64,000 nt of DNA from Dermanyssus gallinae (GCA_003439945.1 QVRM01000283.1:186001-250000); one strand, 5' to 3'; positions 30,897-42,159 are shown, counted from the stretch's first letter. The notes: generated from the sequence alone by a model not told the origin. A program made the numbers and translations.

Positions 30897-33107
30897 AACG
30901 TGTGTGATCATACCTAGTATGTTTCATTTTACATATTAATCATAGAGCAAAGAGACATGTGCTGAGGAGCATAAGGTAAGTGTTGTCTGAATCGTGGCCA
31001 GCTTGTGACTGGAAGCTGATGCACGTCTATAACGCCGTTGTCATGCTGTCTTGGCTGCTATGATAAATAATAATAATGTTTGTATGCATGTGTGTAATAA
31101 ATAAATAATAGTAATAATGTTCATTGATTATTATTAAACAAAGTAGTCAGTATTTTGCTCCTTTTGTTTCTACTTTTCCCTTTAGTTTTCATGTGGACCA
31201 AAAGGCGGGGGGCTGCCCAACACAACTTTTGCATTTGTATCACTAAATTCCTAAATATGCAATTGCCTTGCCAAAAACATTTACGATTTTTCAGCTAATT
31301 CGTTTACGGTTTGCAGGCCTTGTGCTGCCCCGGCGTTAGAATAAACGTGTGCAAATCAATCATATTTATATTTATTAAATCATCTTTCTTGTAGTAGCAG
31401 TTGTACTTCGTTGTATTTGATATTTTCTATACTCCCGAGTCGTACAGCGCGTTGGAACGATTGGGTTCGCTCGAGACATACCTAGGATGTTGTTGGTTGT
31501 CAGACTATTCACAGCGGAGAACATCAGATGTCGGAACGACCCTCCGTCCAAATAGCGCTCTCATGTCACCGGGGTGGGTTTCGGAAAAACCCCACCACTA
31601 GCGCGGCAAATACACCGGCTCATACTCCGTGTGAGCCACCCACACAAAGCTAACGACACAACTCATCAGCTGTGGCTAAAAGAAAAATATCTAGCTCGAA
31701 TTCTCCAACATGCAGACTGAACGAAAGCGAGAACGAGAAAGAGTGCAACAGGGAGCAGACGTCTACACCTAACTGCCTATCTGGCCGTTGAGCCTGTACC
31801 AACCACTGGCACCGGCATCGAAACAGCTCGATGGTTAAACAAGCATAGATTGTTGAAGTAACGAGCGTTGCTTGGCCGCGCGACGTCACTGCTTACTTAT
31901 TATTAGTGACTTGCCCGGATAAAACATCAGAACAACTAATCGGTGTTTTCGGCATCATCAGCAACCCAACAGCCAAGATGTTTTGTTTCTAATGAGTTGC
32001 AAGGATACTTTCAAGGCAGTCAATCGAAACTGTATGCTTGTTTGCTGAAAATCGTTAAGTCGATGTTGATTTATGTATACAGGTCGATGCGCAATACTAT
32101 ATGCTGTGTGTTCAGTCACAATGCATTTTCTTTGTGCACTTTATCGATTTCATTTATCTACATCAGCGATTATAGCATCAGTCGTTATGTGTACGACTTA
32201 ATACATTTGTTGGTGTTGAAAACGGTTATGAGTACAATTTCTTGAGTATGCACCGCGTACTAACGCATATATTACTACATAATATTTGCACATATAAATA
32301 CACAGATACATGCATTCTGAAGTGTTTTTCTGAAGCTGTTTTTGTTGCTGTTTGCTACTTCCCTTCTCATAAGTTGCTTTTATTATTCACATTGTTTTAT
32401 ATTTGCACTTGGCCTCCTTGTGTTATTATTATTATTATTTAATAAATTTTTATATTCACAAAACTTCAACAATGTCTCTAGAAGGTTTGTTGAGACTTAT
32501 GAAGAATACTTTCTCTTTCTCGTTATACGTCAAGGCCTAAACCAGCCTCGACTTTATTTTTAAGCAAAAGAAATGAGAAAACTAAATAAAGGAACAGAGA
32601 AGAAATGTCCAAAACAATAATTCATTGGAGCTATTATTATCGGCCGGGTAGCCCACAGAATGTTTGAAAATTTGGGAAGTAAGTGGTCCGTATAATGAGT
32701 AGCTATTGTATTTCCGCCTAGATGTGTTATATATGCAAGAATTACAAGCAGTGTTCTCAGTTTAGAATGTAACTCGACTCAATTTAATTTACTTTAGTTC
32801 TGCTACGATTATATCTATTCAACTTTAGAGTCTATGTTCAGTTTTGCAAACACTGTCGATCCGAATAGTTTTGAAAAACAGTGTGACAAACAATCATACT
32901 CTGAAACTGTTCTTTTTTTGCTCTAAGCAATTATTTTGTTTGATTCGGAATTTTGTTTAGAGAAGTCCCCACGCATGTGCGATATTCCCTTTTTAAAATT
33001 GATATATTTATCTTACCTTTTATTGCCTATATTATGACCTCGCTTTACATCCATCTGATCCGGAAGTCGCCAAGTGTAAGTCTTGCATTACTGTTGCCTG
33101 CTGCAGG
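30897..33107. other. no gene recognised
   Basis: AT-rich with a GC-richer patch at about 31400-31900 that contains small inverted repeats (for example GGCTCA...TGAGCC near 31620) but no recognised domain. The end (about 33085-33107) is pyrimidine-rich and ends CTGCTGCAG. Confidence 0.4.
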
Positions 33108-33303
33108 CCCTAGACGTAAGTGGCTAGAGTCAAAACGTATTCGAAGAGTCGAGCTTCATCAAGAAAGTAACAATGGGTTTCCCGATGAAGAAAACTCACA
33201 GCCAGTTGCCAGGAAGAGAACGACCTCAGGAGCTAAACGAGGAACGTTTGGTGACAGATTTATGTGTTCCCGGGGTCCGCCTTCTTCTCGAAAGTCCGAA
33301 TAA
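33108..33303 (+). CDS. weak candidate exon, basic C-terminal peptide
   Basis: After an acceptor-like TGTTGCCTGCTGCAG (ending 33107) one frame is open for about 65 codons to a stop at 33303. It reads PRRKWLESKRIRRVELHQES, then ARKRTTSGAKRGTFG, a basic, Ser/Arg-rich peptide. The same frame is open upstream to 32953, and a strong donor-like GACGTAAGT lies nine bases in, so the structure is ambiguous. No family recognised. Confidence 0.2.
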
Positions 33304-33676
33304 AATGGATCGCAATCAATGGAATGGCTGCGGATTACTTGAAATACACTCCAACGGAGAGGCGGTAAGACAATAAAAACGGTGAAGTAGAGGGTGGTGA
33401 ATGGTCTGGCCGGACAGGAGAGGTACCCAGACAGGCAAACGGTCTTTTTGGTCGACCTCACGAGCAATCTCCTTATAAACAGTCTCAGGGGACGGGGCGC
33501 GGGAACAACCTGTAGTGAGAAACGGCTCGTTCTGTCGGTGCGGTTTTGGAATGAGTGCAATTACTAAGGAAAGGTTGGCTAATGTCTTTGCCAGCAAGGC
33601 CAACCCACGACGTGGTAATTCGTCGTACCGTTCCGGGGCCGCATTCAAAAATTCCTGTAGTTCCTCATGTTGAAAA

Positions 33677-33695
33677 CACGCCCGCAGCGGGCGTG
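33677..33695. other. GC hairpin 1
   Basis: CACGCCCGC, one A, GCGGGCGTG: a perfect 9-bp stem with a single-base spacer, so nearly a perfect palindrome. Confidence 0.85.
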
Positions 33696-33705
33696 GTTCG
33701 ACTAT

Positions 33706-33734
33706 GAGGCGCTGCCTCTAGTCGGCAGCGCCTC
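33706..33734. other. GC hairpin 2
   Basis: GAGGCGCTGCC and GGCAGCGCCTC form a perfect 11-bp stem around TCTAGTC, ten bases after hairpin 1. Confidence 0.85.
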
Positions 33735-34339
33735 TAGAGTTCTCATCTAGTTGCGCGCGCTCAGTGAAGTAGAGAAAGGATTCCTCACTGTCAACACACT
33801 CTTTGTGGTCGATTCAGGCAAATGGAACGCACAAAGGCACACGAGACGGCCTATTTTGGAAACGTCAGAATATTGGCGAAAGAGCGAAGAGTCGGGGTAT
33901 ATGGTGGATACGTTTGTAGAAGCTACAACATTTGCCACCGAAGCGGAGCGCTTTACCGCAAAACGTTATTCGTCGACGGGGTTGAATAATAAAGATTGTT
34001 GGTGTCGCTGGCGTAGGAGCAGTGGGTTCGCTCCCGGCGCGACACAAGAACTAAAAGTACAAGGTTATGCCTAGGTCATGACGTACATCAAATAGCGTAG
34101 GGCCTTAGAGCTTAGGCAGGTCACACACTACAGGCTATCGCATATATAGTACAATAGGCCGAAAGCTTTCTACTTATACCACCAATCAGGCTTAATAATA
34201 ATATTTATGACTTTATTTCATCGACGAGGGCGGTTCAAAAGGCTAAACGTGCGGCATACATGCACCGAGAAACATAGCCTTGAGTAGCGATCATAAAATA
34301 CGTTTGAAACAACGGTCAAGCATAGGAATACCAGGTCTA

Positions 34340-34515
34340 AAGTTTTCGGGCTGACCCACAGCCAAGATCTAACGTCCACGGAACTGTTTTTCACATTGCT
34401 TCATAGACGGACCCCCACAAATACAAATGTGCAACGGTGGGGCTCGAACCGTCGCACCTATATGTCTTCTCCGGTTGCAAGGCGCAAACTTTAGCCACCA
34501 CGCCACCGAGCTCGA
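34340..34515 (-). mobile_element. SINE-A copy 4
   Basis: The minus strand begins TCGAGCTCGGTGGCGTGGTG (A-box-like), keeps GGTTCGAGCCCC (B-box) and ends TTAGATCTTGGCTGTGGGTC. An 8-bp direct repeat, CAGGTCTA, flanks it at 34332-34339 and 34516-34523, taken as the target duplication. About 176 bp, full length. Confidence 0.85.
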
Positions 34516-34739
34516 CAGGTCTAGCCATATGCAACTGTGGATTGAGGGCGCTGCTATCGCTGTGGCTAGCAGCCGATAGCGGCATTAACGCAGTTCTGTC
34601 GCAGAAGTGTCTGGCGCATTATTCCACGAGCAAAGCCTCACCTGCGTATCTCCTACGAAATTTCCTTCCAGAGCGTTTATCGTGCCGAAATTTGTGCCAA
34701 ATCTCCGATTTGCTCTCAATTTCTGTTATCATTTGAAAA

Positions 34740-35445
34740 AATGGGACCGAAGCGCATGAAATGCTTGTCGAAGTTCACGGCGACTTGAGGTCACCGAGCT
34801 GCAAGCTTTATTGGACATAGATGACATGTGCCAAACAATTATTTGCAGACGCTTGAAGGCTATGGGGAAAAACTTGATGATCTCAAAGTGGGTCGCACAT
34901 GAGATGAATGAAAGACAGCAGCAAAACCGACAAACCACTTAAGAGATTTTGCTCGCCAGGTTCGAACAGAAGTCATTCTTGCGGCGGATTATGACCGAAG
35001 ATGAAAAGTGGACCTTCCTCGACAATCCCAGGAGTTAAAAGTCATTGTTAGATCCTGGCGCAGTAACGTCATCAATTTGAATCAGGCATTGCGCGAAAAA
35101 CGACCAGAATTCAAAATATTAGCACAACAAATTTATTTTGTTCCACGATAACGCGTCATCATGCAACGCGACGTCGGTGAAAAACGTATAACGCACTTCA
35201 GTGGTAAACTCTTTTCAACACCGGTAATACGCTAGACTTATCTAGCGATGTGAAGAGCTGGAAATTCATCCGATTACCACCTCTTCACATCGCTAGCTCG
35301 CGACCTGAAAATGACGAGGTGATTGGGATACGGACTTCTTCTAGCGAGAAATACCCGAGTTGCCCGAAGGGTCGGCACAGTGTATAGCTAAAGAAGGAGA
35401 TTACTTTGTACTAAATAATCTTCACTGGTTATAGAATGAGAGATA
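34740..35445 (+). pseudogene. mariner transposase relic, second lineage
   Basis: Blocks of mariner transposase follow in order: ELQALLDIDDMCQTIICRRL and KAMGK (about 34795-34870), WVAHEMNE (linker, like WVPHEL), RRIMTEDEKW (first catalytic Asp, about 34985-35010), LFHDNAS (second Asp, about 35137-35157, frameshifted), SSDYHLFTSL (third Asp, about 35267-35296) and a C-terminal ELPEGSAQCIAKEGDYF (about 35350-35400). The PYSPDLAP segment before the third Asp is replaced by a 16-bp inverted copy of the sequence 23 bp downstream. Motif style differs from the 245-1564 copy, so it is another lineage. Confidence 0.78.
35242..35296. repeat. 16-bp perfect inverted repeat inside the mariner relic
   Basis: CTAGCGATGTGAAGAG at 35242-35257 and its reverse complement at 35281-35296, spacer 23 bp. 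The right arm is part of the conserved LFTSL coding block; the left arm sits where another motif is expected. Confidence 0.85.
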
Positions 35446-36165
35446 TTAGTATTTGCTTAAAAATCCAGTTGCATATGCATAGAATAAGTAACTGTTTGAC
35501 AAATGGTCTAGCCGACTGGACTATATTTGCGCATGAAAATCGATGAGCAGCCAATACGACCACACAGCCTTTTGGCCTGGATGGACACCCGAACTAACAT
35601 GCCGACGAATCTTGATGACGAGCGTTTGCCAAGCCAAGTAGGAAATCTGTTTTACAATATTTTTTTGAAAATGATAGCGTCTTGATAATTAATCACAGAA
35701 AGTAAAAAGGAGTGGAAGCGTACTTGTGTCGACCGCTTCATGACCTTCGCTGCATCCTCGTCTATCTATCTATCGGACGTAGTCATGAACCAGTCTACCT
35801 ACCCTCTTGATGTTGTTGCGTATTCGCGACTACGCGACCTTCTATCGGGTAGGCTCATTTTCGTGTCGTTTGCGTGGGTGGCCGTCCCTGTTTCTGTGTG
35901 AGTAGTGTACGAGTTTGTGTCAAACTTTCCGTATGATAGAGAAAACAAGCGTGCGGGAGAGAGAGAAATAGAGAAAGAAAGATAGAGGGGGAGAGAGAGA
36001 GAGACGATCTAGCCGATTTAGCTAGCCGAGCACCCACTCCCCCATCCAACCACCCAGGCACTTCCCCACTCCCCCAGATGCGCACAGTTACTACAACGGA
36101 TAGACGACGAACGGCTGCTTCCAAATAGCACAGTCGGTACGCGACCTGAGTCACGTCACTGTGGT
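35446..36165. other. no gene recognised; GA-rich tract
   Basis: A (GA)n-rich block lies at about 35955-36004. The region from 35750 is richer in GC and CpG than the surroundings and contains TGAGTCACGTCAC (36148-36160), a combined AP-1/CRE-like site. Promoter or 5' UTR of a host gene is possible but unproven. Confidence 0.35.
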
Positions 36166-36489
36166 TTGCTCGTTGACCGACCGGCCGCCAGCCATATGTG
36201 GTGTGCTCAACGAAGCGCTCTATCCGTCCGCCGTCTATATATTGTTGTGGTCTTATTACAACAGCATCATCAACAACAGCAACAACAGCAACAACAACAG
36301 CAACAACAACAGCAACAGCAACAACAACAGCAACAACAACAGCAAACAACAGCAACAACAACAGAAACAACAACAACGATAACAACAGCAACAACGATAA
36401 CAACTGCTACTACTACTACGAATTGTGCTACAAGTAATTCGAATCATAACAGTAAAGAACAGCTCTGTCAGCTGGAAAAAGTAGAATGA
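36166..36489 (+). CDS. possible polyGln/Thr coding stretch (or just a CAA/CAG repeat)
   Basis: One frame is open for 107 codons with a run of about 25 Gln (CAA and CAG mixed), then a Thr/Ala-rich run, and a non-repetitive end NSNHNSKEQLCQLEKVE before the stop. Such composition is common in arthropod transcription factors, but the same array is open in all three frames and no domain or splice pattern supports translation. The repeat itself (36258-36377) is certain; the coding role is not. Confidence 0.25.
   Translation: MLVDRPAASHMWCAQRSALSVRRLYIVVVLLQQHHQQQQQQQQQQQQQQQQQQQQQQQQQTTATTTETTTTITTATTITTATTTTNCATSNSNHNSKEQLCQLEKVE
36258..36377. repeat. CAA/CAG compound trinucleotide repeat
   Basis: About 120 bp of CAA with CAG every two to four units. 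Confidence 0.93.
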
Positions 36490-38499
36490 CAACGCCACCG
36501 TTGACGGAAGGGCCGGTGTTGTGGTCTACGTAGTGTGTCTACGTTGTAAGCCAACGATCACGACTCAGTTCACGGTCGTCAGCCAACCCGAGCCACAATG
36601 TGAACAATCAACTCTAATCCAACAGCTACTCTGCTGCTGCTGCTGGTTTAGAGTAGGAATAGCAACATACGCGGATAAGCGTAGAACAGGCAACAAGGCA
36701 GACAGCAGCAGCAACAACAAAAACAACAACAACGACAATGACAGTAACGCAGATATAGCCGTGGCCATCAAGGTGGTGGACGGCAGACACTGACTGTCTA
36801 TGTACATATATCTGTATGTCCATGTCTGTGTGTCCACCTGAGCGGTGGGCCGGCTGATGACATGCGCGTAATTGCCACGCAGCCAACGTGGTGTACCGTT
36901 CGTTGATCGTCAGTGACGCATATCTTGTTGGCTATCACAACAAGACATTATTCTACATAGCACGTCGGATCCACTCCAGCCCCATCGCCGTCTCTGCGCC
37001 GGGCCTTCGTACATACGGCGGCGACCTTCGTTGATGCTTATGCTTCCCCCCCCCCCCCCTTCCCCCCCGTAACGTGGACTCTCGGCTGTTTCTTGGTGCA
37101 ATCGGCCGCAATACGAGCTTGTCTTCTATATTTACATGTCTTGCTTACGCACCAGGACTGTCTTTTCCGCTCATAACATTATGACTTTACGTGTTACTAT
37201 TTCCGTCATGATTACGAGTTTTGCTGTACTCGTGATGATGATGATGATGTATGATTGCATGAGCGACATATCGTGCCCACTCAGCATCGGGCTGCGTTTT
37301 GATCTCGTTGATTATACGCTGCGCAAGCGTAGGCAAACGAATGAGACGATCGGCTGGAAAAATTGACGCCAAACAAATCTCTAGGGGAAGGTAAACAGAG
37401 AAGTTCTTGAGACACAGACTTCATTTGACGGACACTTCGTCAAGTAGCCCGTTTACCTATTTGCCCTTTCGATTCGCATCTCTCGGTCGGTATACAAAGC
37501 GGAGCAGACATCGGGTATCTCCCCCATATATATATCCCAGCTTTGCTTAAGTTTCTCTCGTCGACAATTGTGCAACTAAAGTAAAACATTTCTCGCTAAG
37601 ACACTCTCGCGACGTTGCATATTGAGAGGCTAGGACAAGCTTCAAGAGGTCATACCACACATTTACCTGCTTAACCACGAATATATGCGATCCCTATTTA
37701 ACACATATTATTGTTTGGCGCCTGTAAATAAAAATGGTAATGCGTGCTTATTGCAATTTAACTATAAGGTCCGCAGGTCAGCTGGCAGATGTAGTATGTA
37801 CTAATAGTGACATAGCAAAGAATACATTTACGTAGAAACTCGATAAAGCGCACGAATAAAAAGAAGCCTAGCTTTACACAATAAACCTGTCCTAATAGAT
37901 ATAGTTAGTGTATTTTGTTAAAAATTTGCATTTGGAGGGCTCGGTAAATAAATGTGATCGCTTGTGTATTTACTTAGCCCCTATCTATGTCAATGTTAAA
38001 CATAAAGAAAATGTGGCACATAATTGAAGTAGGTGTCGATTCATGGTCGCAGAAGCAGGTAGAAAGACTTCACAAAAATCTTGCAAAAAAGCACAAGAAA
38101 GATTTCACGTCCCACATGCTTACCTGATCGACCTAGATACGTTTGTTAAGAATTCGTACGAGAGAATGTAAACTACGGGCAATACATCAATAAACAGAAT
38201 AATAAGAATATTTTACTAAATGAGACATAGCATAAACAAGAGACTTGCAGCCATGAATAGCAGCCAGAGACAAAGAAATAGAGATATATTCTGCTTTAGA
38301 AAAAGAAACTACTCGTGTTTTATACAACATCAAATGATAGTATCATCGGCCAACACCCATTAGAAACATTCAAAGGAACGAGGACTTTTTAAGGTAAGAA
38401 GAGTTTCGTTTCTTTTGACTTTGTCAACCGACGATTTCAGCACCTTCTTGCTTTGGATCTATGTGGCTGAATCAAAGCAAGTCTATTAGTCTTTTACAG
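36490..38499. other. no gene recognised; C-rich tract
   Basis: A C14-TT-C7 tract lies at 37046-37068. A short ORF at 37178-37366 (MTLRVTISVMITSFAVLVM then a stretch ending LRKRRQTNETIG) has a hydrophobic N-terminus but no other support. The rest is AT-rich from 37500. Confidence 0.4.
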
Positions 38500-38617
38500 C
38501 AGCAGTAATGCCGTTCGCCGATGGTGTCACAGGCGGTGACGCGACACGAATAGCAGAAAACTATGGTTGGGCATGGGCGGAGCACGGGTTTGGCCTGGAC
38601 GTGCCATCTACACTGAG
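38500..38617 (+). CDS. candidate internal exon, unrecognised protein
   Basis: A good acceptor (CTATTAGTCTTTTACAG, ending 38499) and a good donor (CTGAG|GTGGGT, exon end 38617) enclose 118 bp that is open in one frame: AAVMPFADGVTGGDATRIAE, then NYGWAWAEHGFGLDVPSTLR up to the donor. GC content is higher than in the AT-rich upstream sequence, and the frame closes five bases after the donor's GTGGG. The peptide has the varied, Trp- and Gly-containing composition of a folded domain. Other frames also stay open nearby (38567-38947), so this is a candidate only. Confidence 0.38.
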
Positions 38618-39006
38618 GTGGGTGTAGATTGCCTCATCGTGTTGCTCCCCGACGGACGCTGCCCGAAGCTGAGCATTAGCCACGAGCTGAACAGGGCCAC
38701 GTCCATGTCGCCTCGATCCAAGTTGGGTCGCGGCCGGTCGCGCTCTTTTGTCAATCGCTTCGGTTTCCAGTCGTTTTGCGACTTCGTCAGCCCCGCCATA
38801 CAGTGGCACCATGCAGTGTTGTGTAACACTAGCAGAGTTTCGTTCGTATTGTCAGCAGATGACCTCAGCAGTGGCTGTTGTTGGCACCGGACATCGCCAG
38901 CCTACGGAACAGAGGCCCAGATAGTCTGCCCAATACTGCTATCGTGAGACGGACCGACCAAAATAGAAATGGATTTGTTTGCTGCGAACGTCTTAGATGT
39001 TGTTGT

Positions 39007-39037
<31 letters not shown>

Positions 39038-39648
39038 TCTGCTGCTGCTGTTGTTATTGTTCACTGTACTACTCTCTTTTCCCAAGTACTCCAAACGCAG
39101 GCGCAGAGAAATCAGAGTACGATCGCGTACGCGGCCCTTATTTCTTCATTCAAGTGCTCCTTTATTGTTTTCAAAGGGTACATAATTATATACATGGTTA
39201 TTTACAAAAATCCTGTAATCAATATATACAGTGCACAATATAAGTGGCATAGAGTACAATTTACCATATAATACTATTGCGTGATATATGTAATAGTACA
39301 GTTTATAATATTATATCACGAGCTCATGGTTCTCAACATTCCCGCCATGCGCCACGAAAACATTTTGTTGATTCGGTCAGATCGTGCAAATATTTTTAAC
39401 GACATGGTTTGAGTACTGCGCAGATTGTTGTTGCAAATATTAAAAAAAGACGGGAAGTCTGGTCAACTAAGAGATTGTGCGTACATTTTAGAATCTGCTT
39501 TCGAGTGTCGTTCTGATATAGGAAGTAAGTCGAGACTGCTACGCTTTACCTTACATCTCAATGCAACATGTCGAAGGCATTTAGGAGGACCTAAAAATGG
39601 AACTAAATAAACTGGTTCTGCTATATTATTTTGCTATTTGGCACCCTT

Positions 39649-39654
<6 letters not shown>
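38618..39654. other. no further gene recognised; (TTG)n tract
   Basis: A GTT/TTG repeat with CTG units lies at about 38999-39060. GC-rich up to 39130, then AT-rich. Open frames at 38567-38947 were not recognised. Confidence 0.4.
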
Positions 39655-39680
<26 letters not shown>

Positions 39681-39681
39681 C
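39655..39681. repeat. (TA)n microsatellite
   Basis: 27-bp TA run about ten bases before a mariner relic. Confidence 0.93.
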
Positions 39682-39689
39682 AGGCTCAA

Positions 39690-40285
39690 TTTCGCAGATT
39701 TCAGGCGATCTTTAAGGCGTCAAAAATGAAGGATCGAATCTGCATAAAGTTCTGTGTCAAAAGCCAAATCATTAGTTTTAAAGTGGTGGAAATTCTACAA
39801 ACTTCGTATGGTGACCAAGCAGTATCCCGAAACACTGTGTGTACGTGGTACCGTCGACTTCGTGACCGACGTGGAGAGACCGCTGATGACCCCCGTTTTG
39901 GAAGGTTGTCGACGTCAATAACGAAATAAAACGTTGAACAAATGTTGTAGTATCGTACTCAACAATCGCCGCCATTTTATGCGTCAAAAGACTGGCGGCG
40001 AAATTCGTTTTAAAAATGTTAACTTTTCAGCAAAGTATTACAGGAAACAAGTCATGGGTATAGGGCTACGAAATCAAAAACAAAGATCAATCCTCGCAGT
40101 AGTGCTTCCAAGAGGAGAGAGTCAATCGAAGAAGTTCAGACAGAGCAGATCTAACACCAAAGATATTTTAGCTGTTTTTTAACTACAAGAGAATCATTTT
40201 CGAATTTGTGCCACCTGTATCTACATCCGATAAGGAATGCTACAACAAAATTTTACGAAAATTGCGCGAGAATAACTGAAAAGAA
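39690..40285 (+). pseudogene. mariner transposase relic, N-terminal two thirds
   Basis: The transposase starts at 39726 (MKDRICIKFCVKSQI), keeps the first helix-turn-helix (VVEILQTSYGDQAVSRNTVC, then TWYRRL) and the DDPRFGRLST linker, then breaks. In other frames it continues with GIGLRNQKQRSI (about 40055), QSRSNTKDILAVFF (about 40140) and SDKECYNKILRKLREN (about 40230-40275). The catalytic HDNAP and SPDLAP blocks are absent: the copy ends before them. Related to, but distinct from, the copy at 245-1564; the fragment at 15.9 kb is a closer relative. Confidence 0.8.
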
Positions 40286-40879
40286 TTACAGTGAATTTAA
40301 GAGGTGTACCGGGGTTGACCCATTAATCCGACCTCTTCTTCCGACCTGTTCGTAGAGCTGCTGGTGACGAAATGATGCTTATATATAAATGCACGTTTAA
40401 TCGAGAGCTGCGGTACTGTGAATAACTGCTTATTGCGCACTATATTAGATTGGCAATGGGTTATTCTTCGTATACTTAGTTTTGTATTGGTCAACGTGGG
40501 TTTACCCCACATTATTTGATCTGTACTCAGTTAATCATGATGACGCAGAGCTCGGTCCGGCTTATCAATGATCATAAAATGTGAATTCCTTCGGTCAAAA
40601 GCGTGCTTTCGAGAGGAACGGCCATACTCTCCCTCTCGGGAAAATGAGTCATCTGGGTTTTTATACTCTTACACTTTTGCACACTCTTACACAAAATGGA
40701 ATGCTACTGTCCTACGCCAAGCCACCACAGTTTGAAAATATGGCGCTCTAGAAACTAAAGACGAGGTAAAAGACGCTACTGTTTCGTTTGCTTCTCGTGA
40801 TCTGCGTATCAATGTCACCTCCAAACTTGCCTTCAGTATCTATGTCATAGAGTTGGTTGACTCTTTAACCATGTTCGTC
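40286..40879. other. no gene recognised
   Basis: No coding or repeat signal recognised. Confidence 0.4.
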
Positions 40880-41100
40880 CATAGCATCTGATGTGTACGC
40901 CTGAGTATACAGATTGCCTGTATACGGAAAATGCCAAGAACCGAAACCTGCTGGAAAGTGTTCGAAACACGTTTCTAAGACGCATCGAATCTACATTTTT
41001 CAACTGTATTTATAGTTTCACTGATGGTTGTGGCAGTGTTTATGATCACATGGAAAAACACCTAGTGCGTAATAACGCAGGAGGTGTGTATGTTATTTAG
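40880..41100 (+). pseudogene. LINE C-terminal scrap
   Basis: The stretch NLLESVRNTFLRRIES at about 40945-40995 matches NDIQDTFLRRLRI in the relic at 53.7 kb and the general LExVQxxFxRRI block near the LINE C-terminus. Nothing else of the element is visible next to it. Confidence 0.4.
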
Positions 41101-42159
41101 ACTTTTTAAGATTCGATTGAGGTTCTCCTTTGGCAACGCAGAAGAGTTTCTACCTATTCTTCATACTTACTTTTGCATTACATCAAGTCCCGTAGCCTTC
41201 GTGGTCAATAATCAGTTACTTCAAAAACTGCTGTTTTTTTATCCCAAGTAATCAACAACATGCTTGCCTAGTGTGTTCGCCAACCCAGACCACGCAATGA
41301 GAAATCTCTGATGCGACTTACTTTTTGCACATTGTATACGAGACAGTTAATCTTCCATTAAATACGGTAGTCCTTCTATATATATATATATATATAATAA
41401 AAAGTGTCGCGGGTTTGATACATTGTCTCCCCATAACTTTTATTAAAACCAGAAGTAGAACTTATATCCGTAACTGTGGGATAGCTCCATGTCTCATTTA
41501 AGAGCTAATACTGCTACCGTTGTAGATAATCATATTGTCATCCTTGCAATAATTTTGTATTATTTTTAATAACACTGCAATGATTTATTATTTCAGAGCC
41601 ACAAACTATTTGACTGAGTTCCGTTTTTCTATTTAAAAATCAATGACGCTAAAGAGCTGAGTAAAGCTAGTACTTCCTGAGCGGGCCTAATATTTTCGTT
41701 TAGAGCGGAAAGCTGAGTAAGCTTAATTTGACATTCCGTAAATCCTTTTCAGCCAACCGGGGTTGGACATTTCTAAGTGTGTGTGGCCCCAGGAGCTGCA
41801 CCTTAGACAAGTACTTTAGTAAACTAAAGTGGGCGGTTGCACTTAAAGGTGTGATGTGCCATTGTTTCCGGACGAAAAGCCAGGAAAGTTCCAAAAAGCC
41901 ACACTCCACACACGCCGGAAGTGGTCGAGCCCACTTCCGGCTTAGAATGAAGCCTGTGGCTTCTGGTAGCACACTTTCTCTACACAAGGTCAGCAGCAGG
42001 TCCCTGGTATTGCCGCAAATTCACTTCTGTACCCCACGGTCGCTTCCCCTGGTGACTTCGATAGGTTAATTTTCGCGTCCATGAGAGTTAACAAAAGCTT
42101 TGGTCATCAATACTCGTCCATAAGCATGACTCTGGCAAAGTGACGTGTTTACCTGGTAC
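41101..42159. other. no gene recognised; (TA)n at 41378-41396
   Basis: Open frames on both strands at 41700-42069 have no recognisable domain. Confidence 0.35.

Larger units (their letters stand above)
33669..34008 (+). mobile_element. possible solo LTR
   Basis: The segment begins TGTTGAAAACACGCCC, holds two GC-rich hairpins (33677-33695 and 33706-33734), and ends near an AATAAA motif (about 33989). It is followed at 34000 by TTGGTGTCGCTGGCGTAGGA, which starts with TGG as a tRNA primer-binding site would. Start, hairpins, polyadenylation-like signal and TGG order fit an LTR. No second LTR, terminal CA or target duplication was found, so this is an inference. Confidence 0.35.

Noticed and set aside
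34000..34050. tRNA-like GGGTTCGCTCCCGG
   Set aside because: The acceptor-like ends are too close for a tRNA; the segment fits better as sequence after a possible LTR.
35855..36403. Minus-strand Leu/Val-rich frame of 182 residues
   Set aside because: Antisense of the CAA/CAG repeat; the non-repeat part has no recognisable feature.
38561..38947. Overlapping GC-rich open frames on both strands
   Set aside because: They have no recognisable domain and clash with the splice-bounded exon candidate at 38500-38617; kept only as context.
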